NCBI GenBank assembly: GCA_006218065.1
Contig: VBWE01000011.1
Location: forward strand, 22,994 to 86,993
Source: Bacteroidota bacterium
Lineage (GTDB): Bacteria; Bacteroidota; Bacteroidia; Palsa-965
Direction of reading: 5' to 3'
DNA: 64,000 nucleotides
Below, piece after piece: positions 1 to 8,036 of the stretch (positions are counted from its first letter, which is position 1; each line of letters opens with the position of its first letter). Made by a program: the position numbers and the translations under genes. The notes under the pieces were generated by a model. That model did no database searches, was not told the origin of the DNA, and saw nothing but the letters and a program-made list of their open reading frames with translations.

Positions 1-1104
1 GCAGCGCTTCAGCCGATGAACGGAACGAGCTTCGAAGCGGTGGATTCGCTCGGCCAGCGGGTGATCAATGCACACCTGCCCTGGAGCGACAGCCGCATTT
101 ACTGGGACGCTGGAAATTCCGGCGGAAGCAGCTACGACCGCATCGATAAAGCGGCGACGACTGCGGAGATCGAAGGACAATGGATTTACTGGAGCTTCAC
201 GAAAAACGTGGCCACCGGTTCGATGAAAATTTACAAAAACGGCGTTCTCTGGCACAGCGGCACGAATAAAACGCGGTACATGAACAATATCCGCACGTTC
301 CGTTTGCTCAAAGGCGCGGGGAACGGATCGCTTTCGTACGAAGGCCGCATGGATGAGTTCACCGTTTTCAATAAAGAACTTTCCGCTCCTGAAATTCTGA
401 ACTACATGAACCAGCCGGTCACGGTCACCGATTCGAATTTCACACGCCTCGTATTGCGTTATGATTTCAATGACGGCAATTACATCACCGTATCCGATTC
501 CGCCGCAGGCAATCATCCCGCTGCGACGCTCGCTTCGGTGCAGAACGCGCTGAAACCCGCTTCCGAACTGGTCAGCAATTTCACCGAAAGTAAAATCCGT
601 CCGCGCGTTACATTCGAGCAGGGCGTTTATACTTCGTACATCGACTCTTTGCAGGTACTCGATTCCACGATGAACGTACCGATGCAGATCCTCGTGTTCA
701 ACGATTCGGTCGTCAATCCCGGCATCGCTACCGATACGATCATCGGCTGGCCGGCGACTTCGGGCATGAATTCGGACAGCACGATTTATTTTTCGCAGTA
801 CGATTATTACAACACGTTCCCGGAAGTCATCCGCTACGAACTTGCGCGTTACATCACACCTTACGGCAACGGCCTGAGCCTGGGCGCAGGCTGGACCTGG
901 ACGTTCGACGTGAGCGATTACGTAACGCTGCTTCATGATTCCGTACACCTGGCCGCAGGAAACTGGCAGGAACTGCTCGACGTTAAATTCCTGATGATCC
1001 TCGGCACGCCGCCGCGTCCTGTGCTCGGCATTGAAAACCTGTACAACGGTAATTTCAATTACGGCATCGGCAGCGACCCGATCGACAATTACCTTCCGCC
1101 GTAA
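1..1104 (+). CDS. PNGase F-like secreted glycoamidase, 5' portion (partial, frameshifted)
   Basis: The frame is open from the first base of the window, so the N-terminus lies outside. Residues up to about 140 resemble a LamG/concanavalin-like jelly roll (strand-rich, FTVFNKELSAPEI near the end). A segment beginning RPRVTFEQGVYTSYID and running through GAGWTWTFDVSDYVTLLHDSV then looks like the N-terminal half of the peptide-N-glycosidase F fold, which removes N-glycans from glycoproteins. The frame stops at 1102-1104 just after IDNYLPP, in the middle of the expected domain. The following gene continues the same fold in frame 3, starting with VTGHG. I infer one original gene broken by a frameshift. 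Family assignment is from motif recognition. Confidence 0.7.
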   Translation, partial: AALQPMNGTSFEAVDSLGQRVINAHLPWSDSRIYWDAGNSGGSSYDRIDKAATTAEIEGQWIYWSFTKNVATGSMKIYKNGVLWHSGTNKTRYMNNIRTFRLLKGAGNGSLSYEGRMDEFTVFNKELSAPEILNYMNQPVTVTDSNFTRLVLRYDFNDGNYITVSDSAAGNHPAATLASVQNALKPASELVSNFTESKIRPRVTFEQGVYTSYIDSLQVLDSTMNVPMQILVFNDSVVNPGIATDTIIGWPATSGMNSDSTIYFSQYDYYNTFPEVIRYELARYITPYGNGLSLGAGWTWTFDVSDYVTLLHDSVHLAAGNWQELLDVKFLMILGTPPRPVLGIENLYNGNFNYGIGSDPIDNYLPP

Positions 1105-1115
1105 CCGGGCACGGC

Positions 1116-2387
1116 ATGGACACGCCGAGTAACTGCGCCGAGTTCTGCCCGAAAAACCATTTCTATAATGTGAACAACACGCTGCAGTACACCAAGCTCG
1201 TGTGGCGCGACAACTGCGACCGCAACCCGCTTTACCCGCAGGGCGGAACCTGGGTGTACGACCGCTCGAACTGGTGCCCCGGCGCGGAAGTGTGGACGTA
1301 TGACATGGAACTCACACCTTTCGTAACACCGGGCAACACCGCGATCCTGAATCACGATGTGCAGGCGTACGTGCAAACCGGCGGCTGGGATTATTACCAG
1401 ATCGAAGACCAGGTGGTGTATTACGACGCACCGAGTTTCACGCTCGACGCTTCCATCGACGATATCATATCGCCGAGCACGAACCAGATGTGGCTGCGCT
1501 ACAACCCCGTTTGCACAAACCCGATCGTAAAAATCACGAATACCGGTTCCACTGCGCTGACCTCGCTCACGATCACGTACGGATTAAACACGGGAACTCC
1601 GGCAGTTTATAACTGGACAGGCAACCTAGCTTTCCTGGAAAGCCAGGATGTTACACTGCCCATATTCCCGTGGGCGCAGGGCGCAACCAGTTTCACCGTA
1701 ACGATCAGCAGCCCGAACGGCGGCGCCGACCAGTATGCCTACAACAACAGCCGCACGAGTTCGTACGTCTATCCGCCGGTGATGCCTTCGCCGATGGTGA
1801 TCGAATTCAAGACCAACAATTACGCCTGGGAAAATGATTACACGCTTAAAAACAGCGCCGGTGTAATTATACATTCCCGCAGCAATCTGCTGAACAATAC
1901 GGTTTACAAAGACACGCTCACGCTGCCGTACGACTGCTACACGTTTGAACTGCTCGACACCGGGGAAGACGGGCTGAGCTGGTGGGCCAATACCGCGCAG
2001 GGATCGGGATACATCCGTTTCCGCAGCGCGACATCAAACCAGATCCTGAAAAGTTTCGGGAATGATTTCGGCGGACAGGTGTACCAGCAGTTTACCGTGG
2101 GACTGACGAGCAGCACCACCGATTATATTATGACCAACCAGCTGGAGATGCACGTCTATCCGAATCCTTCCGACGGCCATGTGTACATCGACGTGAACAT
2201 GACGAAGCGCGACAACGGCCTGATCGAAATTCACGATATGCTCGGCAAAAAAGTGTACAGCTACCGTTTTGAAAATCTCACCGCAGAAAGCGTGGAAGCC
2301 GATCTTTCCTTCCTGGACAAAGGCGTTTATTTTGTAACGCTGACCACGGGTGATCAGAAAGTGAGCAGGAAGCTGATGATGGATTGA
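1116..2387 (+). CDS. PNGase F-like protein, 3' portion with T9SS sorting domain
   Basis: This is the downstream half of the same gene. Its frame is already coding before the ATG at 1116: VTGHG is read from about 1101 in frame 3, and a TGHG...NCAEFCP block is typical of PNGase F-related proteins. The hallmark stretch NPLYPQGGTWVYDRSNWCPG follows, then a second jelly-roll-like part. The last 80 residues are a type IX secretion C-terminal domain (VYPNPSDGHVYIDV, IEIHDMLGKKV, LDKGVYFVTL, a final KLMMD). The product should be exported across the outer membrane and anchored or released, acting on host or environmental glycoproteins. As sequenced it has no signal peptide of its own and is probably not functional unless the break is an assembly error. 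Confidence 0.72.
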   Translation: MDTPSNCAEFCPKNHFYNVNNTLQYTKLVWRDNCDRNPLYPQGGTWVYDRSNWCPGAEVWTYDMELTPFVTPGNTAILNHDVQAYVQTGGWDYYQIEDQVVYYDAPSFTLDASIDDIISPSTNQMWLRYNPVCTNPIVKITNTGSTALTSLTITYGLNTGTPAVYNWTGNLAFLESQDVTLPIFPWAQGATSFTVTISSPNGGADQYAYNNSRTSSYVYPPVMPSPMVIEFKTNNYAWENDYTLKNSAGVIIHSRSNLLNNTVYKDTLTLPYDCYTFELLDTGEDGLSWWANTAQGSGYIRFRSATSNQILKSFGNDFGGQVYQQFTVGLTSSTTDYIMTNQLEMHVYPNPSDGHVYIDVNMTKRDNGLIEIHDMLGKKVYSYRFENLTAESVEADLSFLDKGVYFVTLTTGDQKVSRKLMMD

Positions 2388-2436
2388 TAACCCGGCTTCA
2401 GTAAATTACTACGCGTCGGAAATACAGATTGTAATC

Positions 2437-2474
2437 AAAGCGAGCGTCCCGATCGCTATCGGGACGCTCGCTTT
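2437..2474. terminator. Bidirectional intrinsic-terminator-like palindrome
   Basis: A perfect 17-bp stem (left arm 2437-2453, right arm 2458-2474) with the 4-base loop CGCT lies between two convergent genes. Short T-rich sequence follows on the plus strand and A-rich sequence precedes it, so it could end transcripts from both sides. Its core contains CCCGATCGCTATCGGG, close to the palindrome CCCGATAGCTATCGGG at 54131-54146. Confidence 0.65.
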
Positions 2475-2493
2475 GCTTTTATAATAGGCTAAC

Positions 2494-2554
2494 GCAGCGA
2501 AGCAATCGCTTGCGAAGCGCAACGTTACACCTTCGGAAGCGATTGCTTCGCTGC
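2494..2554. repeat. Inverted repeat with 18-bp arms
   Basis: Perfect 18-base arms at 2494-2511 and 2537-2554 are separated by 25 bases. It sits just downstream of the terminator palindrome in the same convergent spacer and is followed by GCTCGCAATGAC, a tail I know from intergenic repeats of many Bacteroidota. No coding potential is seen. Confidence 0.7.
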
Positions 2555-2602
2555 GCTCGCAATGACTACCAAAATTTTTAAGGATATGTATGCTGACGCA
2601 AA

Positions 2603-3766
2603 TTACCCTTTCGGCCTCGCGTAAGCGATCACATCTTTATCCGTGATCGTCTTGTCGCAGAGGATGACTAAACGTTCGATCACGTTGCGGAATTCGCGGA
2701 TATTGCCGCTCCAGGTTATTTTCTGAAGTTCTTTGATCGCTTCTTTCGTGACCGTTTTCTGCGCCATGCCGTGTTCTTCGCAAACCAGTTTCAGGAAATG
2801 ATCGGCGAGCAGCGGGATGTCTTCGATACGTTCGTTGAGCGAAGGCACATGCACCAGGATCACGCCGAGGCGGTGGTACAGGTCTTCGCGGAAATTTCCT
2901 TTTTCAATTTCCTTTTTCAGGTCTTTGTTCGTGGCCGCAACCACGCGCACGTTCACTTTGATTTCTTTTTCACCGCCCACGCGCGTGATTTTATTTTCCT
3001 GGAGGGCGCGCAGTACTTTTGCCTGTGCGGAAAGGCTCATATCGCCGATCTCGTCGAGGAAAAGCGTCCCGGCTTCCGCCAGTTCGAATTTTCCTTTACG
3101 CTGTGAAACGGCGGAAGTAAATGCTCCTTTTTCGTGCCCGAACAATTCGCTTTCGATAAGCTCGCTGGGAATGGCTGCGCAGTTCACCTCGACCAGCGCT
3201 CCGCCGGAACGGTTGCTTTTTTCATGCAGCCAGCGCGCAACGAGTTCCTTGCCTGTTCCGTTCTGACCGGTGATCAGCACGCGGGCATCGGTAGGCGCTA
3301 CACGTTCGATCATCTCCTTGATGGCAGATATGGCTTTCGAATCGCCGATCATGTCGAACGTCTTGCTTACTTTTTTGCGTAGGACTTTCGTTTCCGATAC
3401 TAATTTCGATTTGTCGAGCGCGTTGCGGATCGTTACCAGCAGCCGGTTCAGGTCGAGCGGTTTCTGGATGAAATCGTAAGCGCCTTTTTTTACCGCTTCC
3501 ACGGCCGTTTCGATATTCCCGTGCCCCGAGATCATGATCAGCGGCATGTCGGGATTGGTCAGCATCAGTTTGTCGAGCATTTCCAGCCCGTCCATTTTGG
3601 GCATTTTAATGTCGCAGAGAATGATATCGAATTTATCTTTCTGCGCCATCTGGAGACCTTCCTGTCCGTCTGCAGCTTCTTCAACGGTAAAATCTTCGTA
3701 TTCGAGAATATCACGCAGGGTGCGGCGGATACTTTTTTCGTCGTCGACAATGAGAATTCGGGCCAT
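2603..3766 (-). CDS. Sigma-54-dependent response regulator (NtrC type, no C-terminal HTH)
   Basis: 387 residues. The receiver domain (1-120) has acidic residues at 8-9 (VDDE) and the phospho-acceptor Asp52 in CDIKMPKMDG. The AAA+ sigma-54 activator domain follows (about 140-370), with Walker A GQNGTGKE, a GAFTSA loop where the classical motif is GAFTGA, and Walker B LFLDEIGDM. It should remodel sigma-54 RNA polymerase when phosphorylated. The protein ends shortly after the AAA+ lid (DKDVIAYARPKG), so the usual Fis-type DNA-binding helix-turn-helix is missing. No kinase lies beside it. The start ATG at 3766 is the natural one because the receiver domain begins at residue 3. Confidence 0.88.
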   Translation of the reverse strand: MARILIVDDEKSIRRTLRDILEYEDFTVEEAADGQEGLQMAQKDKFDIILCDIKMPKMDGLEMLDKLMLTNPDMPLIMISGHGNIETAVEAVKKGAYDFIQKPLDLNRLLVTIRNALDKSKLVSETKVLRKKVSKTFDMIGDSKAISAIKEMIERVAPTDARVLITGQNGTGKELVARWLHEKSNRSGGALVEVNCAAIPSELIESELFGHEKGAFTSAVSQRKGKFELAEAGTLFLDEIGDMSLSAQAKVLRALQENKITRVGGEKEIKVNVRVVAATNKDLKKEIEKGNFREDLYHRLGVILVHVPSLNERIEDIPLLADHFLKLVCEEHGMAQKTVTKEAIKELQKITWSGNIREFRNVIERLVILCDKTITDKDVIAYARPKG

Positions 3767-3836
3767 AGTTTCCTGGAAAGAGGAGTAAAAATAGTAAAAA
3801 GACCGAGTTTTCAGCGATTGGAGTCCTGCCCGGGAT

Positions 3837-3922
3837 AAATTTCAAATGCAAAATTTCAAATGTAAAACGCTAAAGTGAGGACAGTTTTACATTTGAAATT
3901 TACCATTTTGCATTTGAAATTC
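3837..3922. repeat. Heptad-word hairpin (ATnnnAA type)
   Basis: The left arm starts at 3837 and the right arm spans 3884-3921. Both arms are built of 7-base words of the form ATnnnAA with variable triplets TTC, GCA and GTA. The right arm carries one extra word (triplet GGT), so the arms differ by exactly 7 bases yet otherwise match perfectly. It fills most of the spacer between the divergently positioned sigma-54 regulator promoter side and the 3' end of the next minus-strand gene. Confidence 0.8.
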
Positions 3923-3945
3923 GCTGCGGATAAAGTTTCTCCGAC

Positions 3946-5448
3946 TTATTTTTTTCGCTTTTTTTCTTCCCCGATCACATACTGCGCATCGAGATACAGC
4001 AGCGAATCAATAGAAATGCCCATTTGCCTGCTTTTCTCGATTTCCAGCGGGTACCAGCCCGGATCGCGGACAATGCGTTCCATCACCGTACGTATTTCCG
4101 GTGCCGCCCGTTTATAAATGGATTTCGGATCACTCATCCGGCTGCCGGCTTTCAGTGCGACAAGCGCGTCAGCATAAACCAGGGAATCGACTTCGATGCC
4201 ACTGACGCCTGACTTCTGTTTCAGCAGCCCGATCCAGCCGGGTGATGCGTAAATCTGGTCCATCATTTTTTTCACAACCGGCGACGATTTTTTCAGCGTC
4301 TGCTCTTTGCCCAGCACAACCAGGTCGTAAGCCTTATCGATGAATCCCCAGGAAAAATCCGGCAGGTTACCGTCGGTGCAGAGGATCATGATCACATCGT
4401 GACTGAAAATTTCGCCGCGGTAATCCACTTCCGCCGAATCGAGCAGGCCGTCGCCGCGGCAGTGCGGGTAATACTGCTGGTTGTAATAGAGGTAATCGAT
4501 CCGTTCAAAACTGCCGCCTTCGATATCATAAAGCGGGAAAGTCCAGAAATAGCTGTCGGCAATAGTGAGCAGTTTCGGGCGCTTTTTGCCCACGGAATCT
4601 TCGAAACTGAAATCGGCATACGCCATCGCCGGCGCTTGAGGTCCGAAAAGAAGGTTCATCCCGTTCCCGATATCGTAATCCACATCGTCCAGCGTATTGC
4701 TGAAATGAATATTGCGGAGTACGAGTCCCGGCACACGCGTTCCGCGAAGCTCCCCGATCTTTCCCGTGATGCTGTCGGCTGCAAGCAGCGCCCCGTAACG
4801 GCTCCAGTGAATGCCGCATTTCGGGAAAAGCGGGTATTCCGAAACCGGTTTCATTTCCCTGAACCAGCTGTGCGCATCGATGTGATTCAACTGCAGTTCT
4901 TTTGAAAGACGCGCATACACGTCGCTGTTTTTCGGCCCGACAACCTGCTGGTATTTTTCGGGCAGGTACTCGTGGAAAAACGAACCTTTTCCGGGGGCAA
5001 AAACAAGCAGCAGCGTAATATCACGTTCCGCCAGTTTATCCTGCACGGCTTTTGCTTTCTCCAGCTGCGCGCGTATTTTTTTCTCGCCGATAAAATCCAC
5101 ACCGCTGTATGCTTCCATGTAATTGGTCTCGTACAGGTAACCTTCCTTCCCGATCTTGACATTGTTGGCATACGCCCGGGCCAGCAGCCAGTACCCGGAC
5201 TGGTTGTGGATGCGGACAGCCATGCTCCGGAAACCGAAATTTTCGTTATGCCAGTCGTCGAAGGCATGCTGGTACGAACCGCTCCACCAGCCGGTATCGG
5301 TAAACTGTGGTTTTACTTTCTGCTGAATATCGCCGCTGAGCGGTTTCAACTGCGCGAACGGAACATATTGCTGCAAAAGCGGGAGCAGCATAAAGCCGAG
5401 GATAATTCCCAGCAGCAGCCTTTTGATATGTTCCTGTTTTGGCTTCAT
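3946..5448 (-). CDS. AlgX/AlgJ-like SGNH acetyltransferase-type protein
   Basis: 500 residues with one N-terminal membrane or signal segment (LLLGIILGFMLLPLL) followed by an extracytoplasmic domain. Features of the AlgJ/AlgX family are visible: NFGFRSMAVRIHN near residue 75, VFAPGKGSFF around 150, the CGIHWSRYGA block with the catalytic-type His around 215, and LTIADSYFW carrying the Ser/Asp region around 295. Family members transfer acetyl groups to exopolysaccharide outside the cytoplasmic membrane. The start codon overlaps the stop codon of the upstream MBOAT gene (TGATG at 5446-5450), so the two are translationally coupled and very likely partners. Confidence 0.82.
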   Translation of the reverse strand: MKPKQEHIKRLLLGIILGFMLLPLLQQYVPFAQLKPLSGDIQQKVKPQFTDTGWWSGSYQHAFDDWHNENFGFRSMAVRIHNQSGYWLLARAYANNVKIGKEGYLYETNYMEAYSGVDFIGEKKIRAQLEKAKAVQDKLAERDITLLLVFAPGKGSFFHEYLPEKYQQVVGPKNSDVYARLSKELQLNHIDAHSWFREMKPVSEYPLFPKCGIHWSRYGALLAADSITGKIGELRGTRVPGLVLRNIHFSNTLDDVDYDIGNGMNLLFGPQAPAMAYADFSFEDSVGKKRPKLLTIADSYFWTFPLYDIEGGSFERIDYLYYNQQYYPHCRGDGLLDSAEVDYRGEIFSHDVIMILCTDGNLPDFSWGFIDKAYDLVVLGKEQTLKKSSPVVKKMMDQIYASPGWIGLLKQKSGVSGIEVDSLVYADALVALKAGSRMSDPKSIYKRAAPEIRTVMERIVRDPGWYPLEIEKSRQMGISIDSLLYLDAQYVIGEEKKRKK

Positions 5449-6872
5449 CAGAACCGGAAATAGATGAACGGGTTAAAACCGGCTGCCGTGATATAGCTCA
5501 GCGAAAGCGTGAAGAGCAGGAGCGAAATGGCCGTAAGCGCGATATGCCCGGAAATATTCGGTGTACCGAAATAAATTTTCTGCTGGAAAAGATCGCCGCG
5601 TTTGAAGAAGCAGAAGAACCCGAAGAAAATCGCCAGTGCGAATGCCGGCCAGTATTCCGGCTCCGGCAGAACGAATGCTACGGCGGTATTCTGCCCGAGC
5701 ATGGCTTTGTAAAAAGAATCCGCCCCGGCAACGGTATCCGCACGGAACATCACCCAGCCGACCACGACGATGAAGAAAGTAAACAGTACGCGCGTGATTT
5801 TCCCCGTCCGTTTAAGCAGCCGGTCGAGCAGAACCCGGTCGAGAATAAGGAACAATCCATGCCAGGCTCCCCAAAGTACAAACGTCCACGCCGCACCGTG
5901 CCAGAGACCGGAGGCGAGAAATACGAGATAGAGATTCAGGTACATCCTGCCTGTTCCGGCGCGGTTTCCGCCCAGCGGGATGTAGAGATAATTCCGCATC
6001 CAGTTGCCCAGCGTGATATGCCAGCGTCGCCAGAATTCGGTGATGCTTTGCGAGATATACGGATTGTTGAAGTTTTCCGGGAAACGGAAGCCCAGCATTT
6101 TCCCCAGGCCGATGGCCATATCGCTGTAGCCAGAAAAGTCGAAATAAATCTGGAAAGTATAAGCCAGCGCGCCCATCCAGGCTGTAGCCGCATGCAACTG
6201 CCCGGGATCGGAATCGAAAACCGTGTCGGCATAAGCGGCGACGTGGTTGGCGATGATCACTTTTTTCGCAAGGCCGATCCCGAAACGGTAAAATCCCGAT
6301 AACCGGTTGTCCAGCGTATCGTTGGCGCTGCGATCGGTGATCTGGTCGGCAATTTCATGATAACGGATGATCGGGCCGGCGATCAGTTTCGGGAAAAGAA
6401 TAATGTACAGCAGGTAATTGAAAAAATTGTCGAGCGGTTTGTGCACGCCACGGTAAACGTCAACGACGTATGTAACCGTCTCGAACGTATAAAATGAAAT
6501 CCCGATAGGAAGAATCACGTTCAGCGCGCCGATTTTGCCGATTCCCCACGATTCGAAAAGCACGTTGATGTTGTCGATGAAAAAATTACAGTACTTGAAA
6601 TAGAACAGCAGTCCCAGGTTCATGCAGAGCGAAAGTACGAGCAGGGCCTTTTTTTCGACAGGATCCTCCCTGTTGTGCATCGCACGCACGAGAATAAAAT
6701 CGAGGAACGTGGTGCCGAGTATGACGAGAATAAATTTCGGTGCGCCCCAGCTGTAAAAGAAAATGCTGCCGAACAGGAGTACGTAATTCCTGTACTGCCT
6801 GCCGCTCAGGTAATACAGAACCAGGAGCAACGGCAGGAAAAAAGCGAGAAAAACCGAACTGCTGAAAATCAT
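5448..6872 (-). CDS. MBOAT family O-acyltransferase (AlgI-like)
   Basis: 474 residues, polytopic membrane protein with about ten hydrophobic segments. The MBOAT core is clear: IGISFYTFETVTYVVDVYRG (about 140-160), FPKLIAGPIIRY, DFSGYSDMAIGLGKMLGF (about 250), EFWRRWHITLGNWMRNYLYIPLGG and the conserved His in ASGLWHGAAWTFVLWG (about 330). MBOAT proteins of the AlgI group carry acyl groups across the membrane for O-acylation of polysaccharide. It is the first gene of a two-gene unit with the AlgX/AlgJ-like protein downstream. The target polysaccharide is not evident from the neighbourhood. Confidence 0.9.
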   Translation of the reverse strand: MIFSSSVFLAFFLPLLLVLYYLSGRQYRNYVLLFGSIFFYSWGAPKFILVILGTTFLDFILVRAMHNREDPVEKKALLVLSLCMNLGLLFYFKYCNFFIDNINVLFESWGIGKIGALNVILPIGISFYTFETVTYVVDVYRGVHKPLDNFFNYLLYIILFPKLIAGPIIRYHEIADQITDRSANDTLDNRLSGFYRFGIGLAKKVIIANHVAAYADTVFDSDPGQLHAATAWMGALAYTFQIYFDFSGYSDMAIGLGKMLGFRFPENFNNPYISQSITEFWRRWHITLGNWMRNYLYIPLGGNRAGTGRMYLNLYLVFLASGLWHGAAWTFVLWGAWHGLFLILDRVLLDRLLKRTGKITRVLFTFFIVVVGWVMFRADTVAGADSFYKAMLGQNTAVAFVLPEPEYWPAFALAIFFGFFCFFKRGDLFQQKIYFGTPNISGHIALTAISLLLFTLSLSYITAAGFNPFIYFRF

Positions 6873-6905
6873 GGTATGCCGGGCAGTGTAAAACTAATTC
6901 TTTTT

Positions 6906-7010
6906 TCAGTTGGCAGTTTTGGTGGAACGCGGTCTTCGTTAGTCGAAGTCTGAGACTTCGACTAACTGCGTCTGATTTACACAGACTTTTTGATGCAAAC
7001 TGCCAACTGA
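6906..7010. repeat. Nested hairpin: CAGTTGG-type arms around a conserved palindromic core
   Basis: The outer arms are at 6906-6921 and 6995-7010 (words CAGTTGG, CAGTTTT and their complements). The core at 6938-6966 is a near-perfect palindrome, 14-bp arms GTTAGTCGAAGTCT / AGACTTCGACTAAC around a single G. The core and its TCTGATTTAC flank recur at 34212-34260, but there the outer arms are different. It fills the spacer before the Ppx/GppA gene's stop codon. Confidence 0.78.
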
Positions 7011-7019
7011 TGTAGCATT

Positions 7020-7955
7020 TTAAACACCTCCTTTATCAATCAGTTCGCGGATGGCGCCTTCCTTGAGCGAATAGGACGAGTAACGCATGCGCGTGATCTG
7101 CAGGACTTCGATCACGTGCTGGACAAGAATAGCCGAAACCACCATCATGTCCACGCGCATGGGAATCAGTCCTTTCATCTGCAGGCGCTCGGCGTGCGTC
7201 GAACGTTTCAGCTCGTGGTAAATGATCTCGCACTCGTCAATGTTATAAGTGTATTCCGTAAGTCCTTCGATCATTTCGGGCGAATAAAAACGGTGCGCGA
7301 TCATCTCGGCGAGCGATTCGAAAGAACCGGTGGAGCCGATCATTTCCGTGGGCGGGAATTCGCGGGCGGCGAGGTAGAGCGGCTGCAGGTACGTATCGAG
7401 ATAATCCCGGATCCGGTCTTCTTCCTGCTGTGTCATCGGGTCGGAAGGGCGGAATTTTTCCAGCAGGCGCGCCGCACCGATTTCGAAACTCTGTTTCCAG
7501 TAAATTTTCTCGTCGTCGGCGATGATGAATTCCGTACTTCCGCCGCCGATGTCGATGATCAGCGAAAGTTCCTTCGACATGTTAACCGCATCGCGCACGC
7601 CGCAGTAAATCAGTTCCGCTTCCCGGTTCCCGTCGATCACGAGAATATCGATACCGGTTTCCGCTTTCACGGCCTTTACGAAATCCGCGCCGTTCGAAGC
7701 GTTGCGCAAAGCGGAAGTTCCGAAGGCAGCCACTCTTTCCGCCTTGTAATGGTGAATTACGTTCTGGTGCGCCAGCATGGCCGTGAGCCCGCGCTGGAAA
7801 GCCGTTTCGGTAATAAAACCTTTGTTGATTCCGCCTTCGCCCAGCCGCACGGGCGTTTTTTCATTGTACAGCATCTCGTACTTCCCGCCTTCGCGGGTTT
7901 CCGCGATCAGCAGGTTAAACGTATTCGTTCCGAGATCGACGATGGCGATACGCAT
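7020..7955 (-). CDS. Ppx/GppA family exopolyphosphatase
   Basis: 311 residues of the ASKHA (actin-like ATPase) fold. Phosphate-binding signatures are visible: DLGTNTFNLLIAE at 7-19, ALRNASNG around 85, LIIDIGGGSTEF around 140 and IGSTGSFE around 210. Family members hydrolyse polyphosphate or the pppGpp gamma phosphate in the cytoplasm. The length matches the short form (about 300 residues) lacking the C-terminal HD domain of E. coli Ppx. The gene stands alone. Its start codon is only a few bases from the heptad-word hairpin at 7962. Confidence 0.9.
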   Translation of the reverse strand: MRIAIVDLGTNTFNLLIAETREGGKYEMLYNEKTPVRLGEGGINKGFITETAFQRGLTAMLAHQNVIHHYKAERVAAFGTSALRNASNGADFVKAVKAETGIDILVIDGNREAELIYCGVRDAVNMSKELSLIIDIGGGSTEFIIADDEKIYWKQSFEIGAARLLEKFRPSDPMTQQEEDRIRDYLDTYLQPLYLAAREFPPTEMIGSTGSFESLAEMIAHRFYSPEMIEGLTEYTYNIDECEIIYHELKRSTHAERLQMKGLIPMRVDMMVVSAILVQHVIEVLQITRMRYSSYSLKEGAIRELIDKGGV

Positions 7956-7961
7956 ACTTTA

Positions 7962-8028
7962 ATTTTCGATTGCCGATTTCAGATTGCCGATTTACCGCAA
8001 TCGAAAATCGGCAATCGAAAATCGAAGA
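7962..8028. repeat. Heptad-word hairpin (ATnnnCG type)
   Basis: The left arm at 7962-7996 has five 7-base words, mostly ATnnnCG with variable triplets TTT, TGC and TTC (two words deviate in the last bases). The right arm at 7999-8028 is its complement with words for triplets TTT, TGC and TTT. The hairpin occupies nearly the whole 81-bp spacer between the Ppx/GppA start codon and the ABC permease stop codon. Confidence 0.78.
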
Positions 8029-8036
8029 TAGTTTTG

